Part shown: positions 9,104 to 16,436 of the stretch, in pieces
Layout of the letters: each line of letters opens with the position of its first letter
How positions within the stretch are numbered: the stretch's first letter is position 1
DNA from: JAGNRR01 sp964612525
GTDB taxonomy: Bacteria; Bacteroidota; Bacteroidia; Chitinophagales; Chitinophagaceae
DNA length: 45,023 bases
Reading direction: 5' to 3'
NCBI GenBank assembly: GCA_964612525.1
Contig: CAZTCQ010000004.1
Span: 1 to 45,023, forward strand
Notes under the pieces: model-generated
Database searches by the model: none
Seen by the model: the letters and a program-made list of their open reading frames with translations, nothing else
What the model was told of the DNA's origin: nothing
Translations under genes and position numbers: made by a program

Positions 9104-9154
9104 ACTAAAGGGATGCGGCGAAATCTATTTTTCCATAAACTTGCCAAAAAAGAA

Positions 9155-9571
9155 TTACATCCCTAGCAAAGGCTGATCTTTAATGTTGTGATATTCAAGA
9201 GTGACTGCTATACATTTTTTCAATTCTTTGATAGGAACCGGGTCATCCAGTTTGAAAACAATGGCTCTTGTCGTTTCGTAATTGAATGTATCCCCAAAAA
9301 CTTCTTTGAAAGTGACTACCAACTTGCTAGTACATTTAAAATACATGGCATATTGGTTTGGCTTTTTTGCTTTCCAATCCATGCGAAGAGTGCTTCCTTT
9401 TTTGGTGAGATAACTTGGCTCGCCCCATTTTAGCGTCTCCTCTATTTCGGTGATACCTATTTCTTTGGCAGTATCCAAAACTAGCTTTCTTAGAAAACCC
9501 ATTTTAGGAATTATTACTGTAGGATAGTTTGAAAATTTGGCTTCTACATTTTTAGTCTGAATGATTTTCAC
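9155..9571 (-). CDS. DUF1801 domain protein
   Basis: The 138-residue soluble protein has the DUF1801 pattern: an ETLKWGEPSYL motif, a GSTLRMDWK strand, and a C-terminal helical part with a cluster of charged residues. Family members are small cytoplasmic proteins without an agreed function. Its start lies five bases after the stop of the upstream secreted hypothetical gene, which suggests co-transcription. Confidence 0.75.
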   Translation of the reverse strand: MKIIQTKNVEAKFSNYPTVIIPKMGFLRKLVLDTAKEIGITEIEETLKWGEPSYLTKKGSTLRMDWKAKKPNQYAMYFKCTSKLVVTFKEVFGDTFNYETTRAIVFKLDDPVPIKELKKCIAVTLEYHNIKDQPLLGM

Positions 9572-9576
9572 TCTTC

Positions 9577-10155
9577 TTATTGTTTTACCATTTTATTAAA
9601 GTCAATTATCAAATTAAGAAGTTTAACTCGCTCCATCCAACCTGGAAATTTTTGATCAACATATTTTTGAGGGGCATAGGTATAAAAATCTTTGAAGTAG
9701 TCATACCCAATGTATCGTAATCGAAAAGAAGTCCCTTTACCAACTTTGAGGAACTGACCATTGGGGCGTTTCGTAATATTCAGACCCGCCTTATTAATAT
9801 TTGTAAAATTATTTGCTCTCACTTTTCTCAAAAGGTCAACATAATATGCTTGCTGCTTTCGGTTCAGTTTTTTTTCTTTAATGACTCGTTTTCCTTTTGC
9901 ACCTTTTTTGGGAGTAAAAATTTTAAAATACCGCACTCCATCATTTTTGGTAAACATATAAAGTTTGGATTCATTCCCTTCTACCCAATAGTCAGAAGTG
10001 ACCGTTTCTACGGTTTCCACATTCGTATAATCCAAATCTAAGATTTGGATCCAAGGGTTTTTTTGACCAGCATATTTTGTTGAGTCTTCTCTTTGAGCAA
10101 TAGTTGTCAAAGAAGAGGAAAGTAGAAGAAAAATAAGAAAGATAGATTGTTTGAT
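9577..10155 (-). CDS. Secreted hypothetical protein with a non-ATG start
   Basis: No family is recognised. The frame from the upstream stop reads Q-(ATC)KQSIFLIFLLLSSSLTTIAQ, a textbook signal peptide whose initiator would be ATC at 10155. The only standard alternative is TTG at 10110, which falls at the very end of that signal peptide. I give the longer form, 192 residues. The mature part is basic, with a KKGAKGKRVIKEKKLNRKQQ segment. Either the gene really starts at ATC, or an ATG has mutated, or there is a base error in the assembly. It sits between mscS and the DUF1801 gene on the same strand. Confidence 0.6.
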   Translation of the reverse strand: MKQSIFLIFLLLSSSLTTIAQREDSTKYAGQKNPWIQILDLDYTNVETVETVTSDYWVEGNESKLYMFTKNDGVRYFKIFTPKKGAKGKRVIKEKKLNRKQQAYYVDLLRKVRANNFTNINKAGLNITKRPNGQFLKVGKGTSFRLRYIGYDYFKDFYTYAPQKYVDQKFPGWMERVKLLNLIIDFNKMVKQ

Positions 10156-10240
10156 TTGTTAAAAGTACTAAAATGGCTGCAATGTTGCTTATTGGATTTA
10201 CTAATTTATTATTCAACCGGACGTAAGGGTGATAAGGTAA

Positions 10241-11077
10241 TTATTGGTGAACCTGGAGTTGAGGATAAGGAATCGCAATTCCTTCGGTTCCAAAACGTTC
10301 TTTAATAGTTTCTAGGACATCACACTCTAATCGAAAAGAATCTGCTGGAGTGGCTGTCCACACCCAAGCACGTAGATTGATGGCGGAGTCCTTCCACTCG
10401 GTCATTAAAACTAATACCTTGGGAGGATTAGGTTCGCCATCCAGTATTTCTTGACTTCGATTATCAATGCAAAGTGGGTGTGCTTCAATTTCTTCAATGA
10501 TAATTCGCCGCGCTAGATTGACATCACTTTTAAAATCAATAGAAAAATTAATTCTCTTTCTTATTTTCTCTTCATCCAAGGTGCTGTTGATAATAGTAGA
10601 GTCGGCAATTTTGGAATTGGGAATCACGATTCTTCTATTTTCAAAATCTCGAATCACTGTATGTCTAAATGTGATGTCTACCACAATTCCTCTTAATCCA
10701 CCACTGATTTCTACAAGGTCATCAATCTGAAACGGCTTAAAAATAATTATGAATACGCCACTGATAATATTAGAAAAAGCTGCCTGAGAGGCAAAACCTA
10801 TAATCGCTGCTAAGATTCCTGCACCCGCCAGGAGAGAACCGGCCAATTTTTCTAGCTTGGGAATCGACATACAAACCAGAACGATAGCAATTGAGTATAA
10901 AATGAAACCCAAGGAGTTCTTGATAAAATTGATCTTGGTAGTTTGGTAACCCCGATCATCCAGTCGAGTTATAATCCGACTAATAGAATTTCGAAGAAAC
11001 CAATGTAGAAAAATAGCCCCAGAAAATACTACTAGGGCATAAATAAAAACGTGATATTGATTCAAGATGGATCCCAC
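10241..11077 (-). CDS. MscS-family mechanosensitive channel
   Basis: The 278-residue protein has hydrophobic helices near residues 8-27 and 52-73. The amphipathic pore helix, rich in Ala and Gly, reads GILAAIIGFASQAAFSNIISG. The conserved FKPFQIDDLVEI and beta-domain segment (about residues 115-130) and the IPNSKI motif follow. Known: MscS channels open under membrane tension and release solutes during osmotic downshock. It overlaps the end of the upstream aminotransferase-fold gene by one base, so the two are probably translationally coupled, although no functional link is evident. Confidence 0.9.
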   Translation of the reverse strand: MGSILNQYHVFIYALVVFSGAIFLHWFLRNSISRIITRLDDRGYQTTKINFIKNSLGFILYSIAIVLVCMSIPKLEKLAGSLLAGAGILAAIIGFASQAAFSNIISGVFIIIFKPFQIDDLVEISGGLRGIVVDITFRHTVIRDFENRRIVIPNSKIADSTIINSTLDEEKIRKRINFSIDFKSDVNLARRIIIEEIEAHPLCIDNRSQEILDGEPNPPKVLVLMTEWKDSAINLRAWVWTATPADSFRLECDVLETIKERFGTEGIAIPYPQLQVHQ

Positions 11078-12285
11078 TAGACATTCTCCTTCATGAATAA
11101 ATCAATGCTCTCCATCATGTGTTCGATTTGTTCGTTGCGCAAACCGTGATGACAAGCAATGAGCATGCCACCTCGCATTACCTTGTCTGACTCAGGATAA
11201 GCACCAGAAGCCGCTTTGTGTTCAATTTTTTGAAAACCAGGTTGTCTTAAAATATTACCGGTGAAAACCGTGCGCGTCATGATGTTTCTTTTTTCTAAGA
11301 AAATCTGTAGCTCGCGTCTTTTGAAAGGAGCACTGTCTTTTATAGTCACTGGGAAGGCTAACCAGGCGGTTCGAGAGTCGGGGAGTTGTTTGGGTAACAC
11401 AAAATACTCTTCATACTGCTCAAAATACTTTTTAAGTCTATCGAAATGTTCTGCTCTCATGTCTATGTTAGCAGCTAGTTTACTCAGTTGCACCAAGCCA
11501 AAAGCAGCACCCAATTCACTGGGTTCAATATTAAAACCAGGCTCCTCAAATACAAATTTTGCATCATAAGGAATCCCGTCCACTTCTACATTAAAACGAT
11601 TTTCAATTGCTTCACTTTCTACAAACAAAGATGAAGAGCGCCCCCATGAGCGAAGTAGCTTACCACGCTCCATGTGTGCATCAGTATTTACGCAAAGCAT
11701 ACCGCCATTACCCGCACAATTTATGATGTGCGAACCATAAAAGCTCGTGGTGCTCATATCGGTAAAGCGGCCTGATGTTTTATCATTGATTTCTGCGCCA
11801 AGAGTATCGGCACTATCCTCCATTACAAACAAATTGTGTTTATCGGCAATTTCTCTTAGTTGTGCCCAGTTCGGAAGGTTACCCATTAGGTTCGGAATCC
11901 ACAATGCTCTTGTTTTATCCGTAATCATTTCTTCCACTTTGTTGGCGTCCAAATTATAAGTACCTTCTTCTACATCCACAAAAGAAGGTATCCAGCCTTT
12001 TTTAACCAAAGGCGCAACCGTGGTGCTAAAAGTAAGTGCGGGTGTGATAATTTCAGCACCGGCTTCATAGTCCAACAGTTCGGCTGCTAAGTACAAAGCA
12101 CTTGAGCCAGAGTTTACACCTAAGCCGTATTTTTTACCATAGAGGGAGGCTACTTTTTGTTCTAGCTCTCTTACATGTTTACCCATTTGGGTTGACGTTT
12201 CTAATACGTTTACTACTGCATCAATTTCTTCTTGACCGTGTACGGTTTGTCCGTAAGGAACTGCTATAAAATCTTCTTTTGCCAT
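11077..12285 (-). CDS. DegT/DnrJ/EryC1/StrS-fold protein of the ColD/RfbH 3-dehydratase type (Lys replaced by His)
   Basis: This 402-residue protein has the sugar aminotransferase fold. Landmarks are the cofactor phosphate motif NSGSSA (58-63) and the pyridine-binding Asp D157 in VMEDSADTLGA. At the position where aminotransferases carry the PLP lysine it has H186 in SFYGSHIINC. That substitution is characteristic of ColD and of the CDP-hexulose 3-dehydrase E1 (RfbH), which use PMP to remove the C3 hydroxyl of nucleotide sugars. Further likeness to ColD is seen in the EEPGFNIEPSELGAAFG and RTVFTGNILRQPGF segments. The [2Fe-2S] cysteine set of E1 is not evident, so ColD-like chemistry is more likely. 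No sugar-nucleotide genes surround it. Confidence 0.8.
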   Translation of the reverse strand: MAKEDFIAVPYGQTVHGQEEIDAVVNVLETSTQMGKHVRELEQKVASLYGKKYGLGVNSGSSALYLAAELLDYEAGAEIITPALTFSTTVAPLVKKGWIPSFVDVEEGTYNLDANKVEEMITDKTRALWIPNLMGNLPNWAQLREIADKHNLFVMEDSADTLGAEINDKTSGRFTDMSTTSFYGSHIINCAGNGGMLCVNTDAHMERGKLLRSWGRSSSLFVESEAIENRFNVEVDGIPYDAKFVFEEPGFNIEPSELGAAFGLVQLSKLAANIDMRAEHFDRLKKYFEQYEEYFVLPKQLPDSRTAWLAFPVTIKDSAPFKRRELQIFLEKRNIMTRTVFTGNILRQPGFQKIEHKAASGAYPESDKVMRGGMLIACHHGLRNEQIEHMMESIDLFMKENV

Positions 12286-12303
12286 GGCTCACAAAGTTAA
12301 GAC

Positions 12304-12390
12304 GTAGGTAATTACGAATTACGAATTTTGAATTAAGAATTGTTTAAAATAGGGCATAGGCACTAGCCAATAGCGATTAGTGACACGCGC
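12304..12390. repeat. Word-repeat block combining the AATTAAGAATT and AATAGCCAATAG types
   Basis: Both vocabularies seen separately elsewhere are adjacent here: TACGAATTACGAATTTTGAA and then GGCACTAGCCAATAGCGATT. This suggests they belong to one family of intergenic elements. Confidence 0.45.
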
Positions 12391-12396
12391 TCTGTC

Positions 12397-12437
12397 ATTC
12401 TGGAAAAATCACGCCAGCGGCTGATTTTATTCAGAAT
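12397..12437. repeat. Imperfect hairpin ATTCTG..AAAATCA / TGATTTT..CAGAAT
   Basis: The arms ATTCTG-GA-AAAATCA and TGATTTT-AT-TCAGAAT pair except at the two-base joints, with a GC-rich loop CGCCAGCGGC. It may be one end of a larger dispersed repeat that includes the next two hairpins. Confidence 0.5.
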
Positions 12438-12486
12438 CCTTGAGCAGCACAGTTTGGCCCGCCTGAAGCTCTTTCCCATTCAGAGA

Positions 12487-12505
12487 GCGTAGCTAGAAGC
12501 TACGC
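12487..12505. repeat. Short hairpin GCGTAGCT-AGA-AGCTACGC
   Basis: Perfect 8-bp arms are separated by three bases. It has no T-run and lies between two larger inverted repeats. Confidence 0.5.
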
Positions 12506-12520
12506 ACAGAGTGAGAAGAA

Positions 12521-12567
12521 AAACCTGTGAGGTCTATCTAAAGCAGGGCAATAGACCTCACAGGTTT
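12521..12567. repeat. Perfect 17-bp inverted repeat AAACCTGTGAGGTCTAT with a 13-base loop
   Basis: The left arm (12521-12537) is exactly complementary to ATAGACCTCACAGGTTT (12551-12567). From memory, AACCTGTGAGGTCT-like palindromes are common intergenic repeats in Bacteroidota; I cannot check copy number here. It could also terminate transcripts, but no T-run follows on either strand. Confidence 0.65.
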
Positions 12568-12587
12568 AGGCTATTTCTCTAAAAAAA

Positions 12588-12622
12588 AACCTAATCACTA
12601 TTCACTCATCACTATTCACTAT
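12588..12622. repeat. Tandem ATTCACT/ATCACT words before the HMG-CoA lyase gene
   Basis: CCTAATCACTATTCACTCAT continues with CACTATTCACTATAC. The seven-base word (T/A)TCACT(A) recurs four times immediately upstream of the ATG at 12638. Confidence 0.5.
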
Positions 12623-12637
12623 ACTTTTACAACACCA

Positions 12638-13495
12638 ATGCAAGTAAAACTAATAGAATGTCCTAGAGATGCCATGCAAGGTTGGGCGCATCAGATTCCT
12701 ACTGAAATGAAAGTCGCTTATATCAATCAACTATTAAAAGTCGGTTTTGATACCATTGATTTTGGTTCTTTTGTTTCGCCCAAAGCCATTCCGCAAATGG
12801 CGGATACCAAAGACGTTTTGCCTCAATTGAATTTAGAGGATACCCAGTCAAAACTATTGGCTATTGTAGCGAATAAACGAGGTGCCGATGATGCGGTAGC
12901 TTTTGAGCAAATCAATTATTTAGGATTTCCTTTTTCTATTTCTGAAACCTTTCAACAAAAAAATACAAACAGCACAATAGCTGAATCTTTACTTCGAGTA
13001 GATCAAATTCAAAATCTCTGTGTTCAGAAGAATAAAGAATTAGTAGTCTATATTTCTATGGGCTTTGGAAATCCCTACGGAGATCCTTACAATGCTGAAG
13101 TTGCAATGGAGTGGGTCGAAAAACTAAGCGAGCTAGGAGTTTCCATTTTTGCTATGAGCGATACGGTGGGTGTTTCCAATCCCGAAAATATTCAATATAT
13201 TTTCAGTGAGTTGACCAAAGAATTTACCGGAAAAGGTATCGAGTTCGGAGCTCATTTTCATTCCACAGCTGAAACAAGGGAAGAAAAACTAAAAGCAGCG
13301 ATAGAAAGTGGGTGCTTCCGATTTGATAGTGCCATAAAAGGCATTGGAGGTTGCCCAATGGCTCAAAATGATTTAGTAGGTAATATGGCCACGGAGGACC
13401 TGATTTCATTCTTAGAAAATCAACAAATAGAGCATGGCTTAAATAAGGAAGCATTTGCTGCCTCGCTTTCCCTGGCAGCGAAGGTTTTTATTTAG
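12638..13495 (+). CDS. Hydroxymethylglutaryl-CoA lyase
   Basis: The 285-residue protein belongs to the HMGL-like TIM-barrel family. It begins with VKLIECPRDAMQGW, has DTIDFGSFVSPKAIPQMADT, the AMSDTVGV motif and the AHFHST metal-binding histidines. It ends with GIGGCPMAQNDLVGNMATE, where GGCPMA carries the active-site cysteine of HMG-CoA lyase. Known: it splits HMG-CoA into acetoacetate and acetyl-CoA, the last step of leucine degradation. No leucine-catabolism partner is in the window. The length is close to that of other bacterial lyases (about 300). Confidence 0.92.
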   Translation: MQVKLIECPRDAMQGWAHQIPTEMKVAYINQLLKVGFDTIDFGSFVSPKAIPQMADTKDVLPQLNLEDTQSKLLAIVANKRGADDAVAFEQINYLGFPFSISETFQQKNTNSTIAESLLRVDQIQNLCVQKNKELVVYISMGFGNPYGDPYNAEVAMEWVEKLSELGVSIFAMSDTVGVSNPENIQYIFSELTKEFTGKGIEFGAHFHSTAETREEKLKAAIESGCFRFDSAIKGIGGCPMAQNDLVGNMATEDLISFLENQQIEHGLNKEAFAASLSLAAKVFI

Positions 13496-13590
13496 GGATT
13501 AATCAGCAAAACCAACGAATTCGGTGTTATTTTCGTCTTAATTAAAAAATGCTGTTCTGCGGCAATTTTAAAATCAAAGGGAATAATTAT

Positions 13591-15825
13591 ATGAAGCGGA
13601 TAATTGGAATTTTATTAGGACTTATGTTCATCGGGTTTATTTCTGAGGCTCAAATCACAGTAACTCCAAATGCTGTGGCGAATTCGCTTGCTCAGCGTTT
13701 AATTGGAACTGGGGTTAACATAACGAATGCTACCCTCAACTGTCCACCCCTTGCATCGGGCGATTTTATAGTTTCGGCTTCCAATTTAAATTTGGATAGT
13801 GGCATTGTGCTTACCACAGGAACGGCAGCTACTACTGCCAATGTCGATGGCTTTAACGGACCTGCCAATGGTCCTTCTACGGGCAATCAAGCCCCTGGAG
13901 ATCCCGACTTAACGATTTTGGCCGGTCAGCCAACGGAAGATGCCTGTATTTTAGAATTTGATTTTGAAACCACTGGTGATTCCATAGCCTTTAATTATGT
14001 TTTTGGGTCTAGTGAGTATCCCAGTTTTACTTGTAGTAATTTTAATGATGTATTTGGATTCTTCGTGAGTGGACCCGGCTTAGCAGGGCCATTTACAGGT
14101 GGAGCAATCAATATCGCTACGGTTCCGGGTAGTGGAGGATCATGTCCGGTGGGTGTGAGTACGATTTATTGCCCTACTCCTAATGGCAATTGTTGTAATA
14201 CCACGAATCAATCCTGTCATGCGAATACTACTGGCTGTGGTATGTTCACTGCTATCAATAATACTTGTCCGTATTTTGTCTGTAACGGCAACGGAACGAC
14301 CGTAAACTACCAAGGTTTTACAACCGTGCTTCGTGCTCAGGCGCAGATTGTACCTTGTACGACTTATCATTTTAAATTGGCGATTGCCGATGCTTCTGAC
14401 GATATTCTTGATTCAGGAGTAATGATTGAAGCAGGAAGTTTTAGTGCGAACTCAGTAGGGCTCGATCTTAAATCATCTTTAACTTCTTTAGTAGGGAATC
14501 CTGTTATGGTTGAGGGCTGCGATTCATTGAGCTTAGATGTAGTGATTGAAAAAAATGGACTGCCCACATTTGATACAATTCGTTTTACAATTCAAGGGAC
14601 GGCCGTCAATGGAATTGATTATACCTTCCTATCCGATACGCTGATTTTTAGTCCGAATCCAAACGATACAATTCGAACAATTACTTTATACGCTTTTCAA
14701 GATAATATCCCGGAAGGAACAGAAACTATTACCTTGCTTCTTCAAAATTTCTGCTCAACGGCTTTGGCCGATAGTTTAGTAATTGAAATTGTAGACTCCT
14801 TGGGGGCTGACTTCTTCATTGCTAATTCAAATGGTCTGCCGCCCAATGACTCAGTTTGTCTGGGCACTAGTTTTATTTTTGCACCGCTTACACTGCCTCT
14901 GGCTGGCGTAGGGCCCATAACCTATGATTGGGACTTTGGTGATGGTACCACCGCTTTTGAAGTAAGTCCGCTCAATCAGGTAAAAAACTATACGAACCCA
15001 GGTGTATACACAGTGAAGTTAGTCATAACGGATACCTCCGGATGTACCGATTCGGTGAGTAAGAATGTCTTCGTGGATATTCCTGCTTATGTGGAGCTAG
15101 CTGCTTCGCCCACTGAGATTTGCGTGGGAGGGAAGATTCAATTTTTTGACTCTTTAGCTCCAAATACCTTTAATTGGATTTATGATTTTGATGACGGAAT
15201 TGTGTTAAACAAACTTGACAATCCGACACACGTTTTTGATAGAGCAGGATCTTATGATGTTACCTTAACGGGTGAATATCTCATTTGTGATGACGAAACA
15301 GAAACTGTGACGATAACTGTGAATGACTACCCACGTATAGATTTGGGTGAAGATAGAAGCATTTGTCCACTCTTGGATTCGAATTTGGTATTACAAAATA
15401 CTCTGAATCCAAGTCAAATTTTAACTTGGAGTACGGGCGAGACCGCTGCAAGAATCAATGTACAGAAAACAGGGCGTTATTGGGCTCGAACGGAGAACGA
15501 TGGTTGCGCAGCCGTAGATTCTGTTTGGGTAAAACGAGATTGCTATCTAAACATTCCAAATAGTTTTTCGCCGAATGGCGATGGTCGCAATGATTATTTC
15601 ATTCCACGACAATTATTAAGTGCTGGTCTTATCGCTTTTGAAATGCAAGTAATGAATCGTTGGGGTGAGGTCGTTTTCCGAACAGACAAAATTGACGGTC
15701 GCGGCTGGGATGGACGATTCGGTGGAAAAGAGCAGCCTATGGGCGCTTACGTTTATCAAATCATTGCCACTTGGCGAAACGGTTATCAAAATAACTTTAG
15801 AGGAAATGTGACCTTGCTTCGCTAG
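13591..15825 (+). CDS. T9SS-exported protein: choice-of-anchor L, PKD-type domains, gliding-type C-terminal domain
   Basis: I start at ATG 13591, which gives the signal peptide MKRIIGILLGLMFIGFISEAQ; the frame is open 14 codons further upstream. Of 744 residues, about 22-270 resemble the choice-of-anchor L domain (LDSGIVLTTGTAA, FNYVFGSSEYP, FNDVFGFFVSGP). Then come a Calx-beta-like stretch (GTAVNGIDYTFLSDTLIF), two PKD-like domains (YDWDFGDGTTAFE and DFDDGIVLNKLDN) and the gliding-motility-associated C-terminal domain (FSPNGDGRNDYF, MQVMNRWGEVVF, WDGRFGGKEQPMGAYVYQI). The last is a type IX secretion signal. A surface adhesin or matrix protein is the likely role. Inside the anchor-L domain an insertion carries eight cysteines in about 50 residues (14143-14283). 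Confidence 0.88.
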   Translation: MKRIIGILLGLMFIGFISEAQITVTPNAVANSLAQRLIGTGVNITNATLNCPPLASGDFIVSASNLNLDSGIVLTTGTAATTANVDGFNGPANGPSTGNQAPGDPDLTILAGQPTEDACILEFDFETTGDSIAFNYVFGSSEYPSFTCSNFNDVFGFFVSGPGLAGPFTGGAINIATVPGSGGSCPVGVSTIYCPTPNGNCCNTTNQSCHANTTGCGMFTAINNTCPYFVCNGNGTTVNYQGFTTVLRAQAQIVPCTTYHFKLAIADASDDILDSGVMIEAGSFSANSVGLDLKSSLTSLVGNPVMVEGCDSLSLDVVIEKNGLPTFDTIRFTIQGTAVNGIDYTFLSDTLIFSPNPNDTIRTITLYAFQDNIPEGTETITLLLQNFCSTALADSLVIEIVDSLGADFFIANSNGLPPNDSVCLGTSFIFAPLTLPLAGVGPITYDWDFGDGTTAFEVSPLNQVKNYTNPGVYTVKLVITDTSGCTDSVSKNVFVDIPAYVELAASPTEICVGGKIQFFDSLAPNTFNWIYDFDDGIVLNKLDNPTHVFDRAGSYDVTLTGEYLICDDETETVTITVNDYPRIDLGEDRSICPLLDSNLVLQNTLNPSQILTWSTGETAARINVQKTGRYWARTENDGCAAVDSVWVKRDCYLNIPNSFSPNGDGRNDYFIPRQLLSAGLIAFEMQVMNRWGEVVFRTDKIDGRGWDGRFGGKEQPMGAYVYQIIATWRNGYQNNFRGNVTLLR

Positions 15826-15881
15826 GATTTCGATTCTTGATTTTTAAAATAAATAATGGATAGTTAGGGTGTTTACGCTGC

Positions 15882-16433
15882 CTATTTCCATTTTATGTTA
15901 CAGCCAATGCTAGGCTTTTGGTTTTTCGTAGGAATGCCCTGTAACAAATTGTCCATAGCTGTTTTTACGTCTTGACCATCACATACAATGCCATTCCCAG
16001 GACGAGAGTCATCTAACTGGCCATGATAATATAGCTTTTGGTTTTCGTCATAAAGAAAAATATCTGGCGTGCAAGTAGCGCCATAGTCTTTGGCAACTTG
16101 CTGACTTTCGTCGTAGAGGTAAGGGAAGGAGTAGCTTTCTTCTTCGGCTACTTTTTTCATGAGTTCCGGAGCGTCCATGGGATAGTTTTCAATATCGTTG
16201 CTGCTAATCGCTACGAACGAAATGCCCAAGGCTTGATATTCTTTGGCTAAGGAGGCTATCGTATTATTTATGTGTTTGACAAACGGACAATGATTGCAAA
16301 TAAACATAATGAGCGTTCCTTTCGAACCGCTACAATCTTGCAAGCTTTTCACGGAGTCGCTTACTGTGTCTGTAAGGCTAAATTTTGGGGCGGTTGAGCC
16401 TAATTGAATAGAGTTTGATTCAGTTAATGACAT
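15882..16433 (-). CDS. Thioredoxin-family redoxin with CNHC motif
   Basis: The 183-residue protein has the AhpC/TSA-thioredoxin fold with a CXXC of the form CNHC (C46, C49) in LIMFICNHCPFVKHINNTI. The conserved SSNDIENYPMDAPELM stretch and a YGATCTPDIFLYD segment with cis-Pro follow. This group is widespread and annotated as thioredoxin family protein. The closeness to peroxiredoxins makes a thiol peroxidase or disulfide reductase role plausible, but the substrate is unknown. There is no signal peptide. It starts three bases after the stop of the GT-C-like gene, so it is probably the last gene of an operon with it and ALDH7. Confidence 0.82.
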   Translation of the reverse strand: MSLTESNSIQLGSTAPKFSLTDTVSDSVKSLQDCSGSKGTLIMFICNHCPFVKHINNTIASLAKEYQALGISFVAISSNDIENYPMDAPELMKKVAEEESYSFPYLYDESQQVAKDYGATCTPDIFLYDENQKLYYHGQLDDSRPGNGIVCDGQDVKTAMDNLLQGIPTKNQKPSIGCNIKWK

Positions 16434-16436
16434 AAT

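Larger units (their letters stand above)
12286..12637. other. 352-bp gene-free stretch with hairpins and word repeats
   Basis: No credible ORF is present. From left to right there are AT-rich words (GAATTACGAATTTTGAATTAAG), AATAGCC-type words near 12345-12390, a 41-bp imperfect hairpin (12397-12437), a short hairpin (12487-12505), a perfect 17-bp inverted repeat (12521-12567), and tandem ATTCACT/ATCACT words (12588-12622). The stretch separates two divergent genes, so promoters for both must lie within or beside these repeats. No TAnnTTTG box with a good -33 partner was found. Confidence 0.7.

Noticed and set aside
10241..12285. Polysaccharide gene cluster around the ColD-like gene
   Set aside because: The neighbours are mscS, a secreted hypothetical and HMG-CoA lyase; no sugar-nucleotide or glycosyltransferase gene is adjacent.
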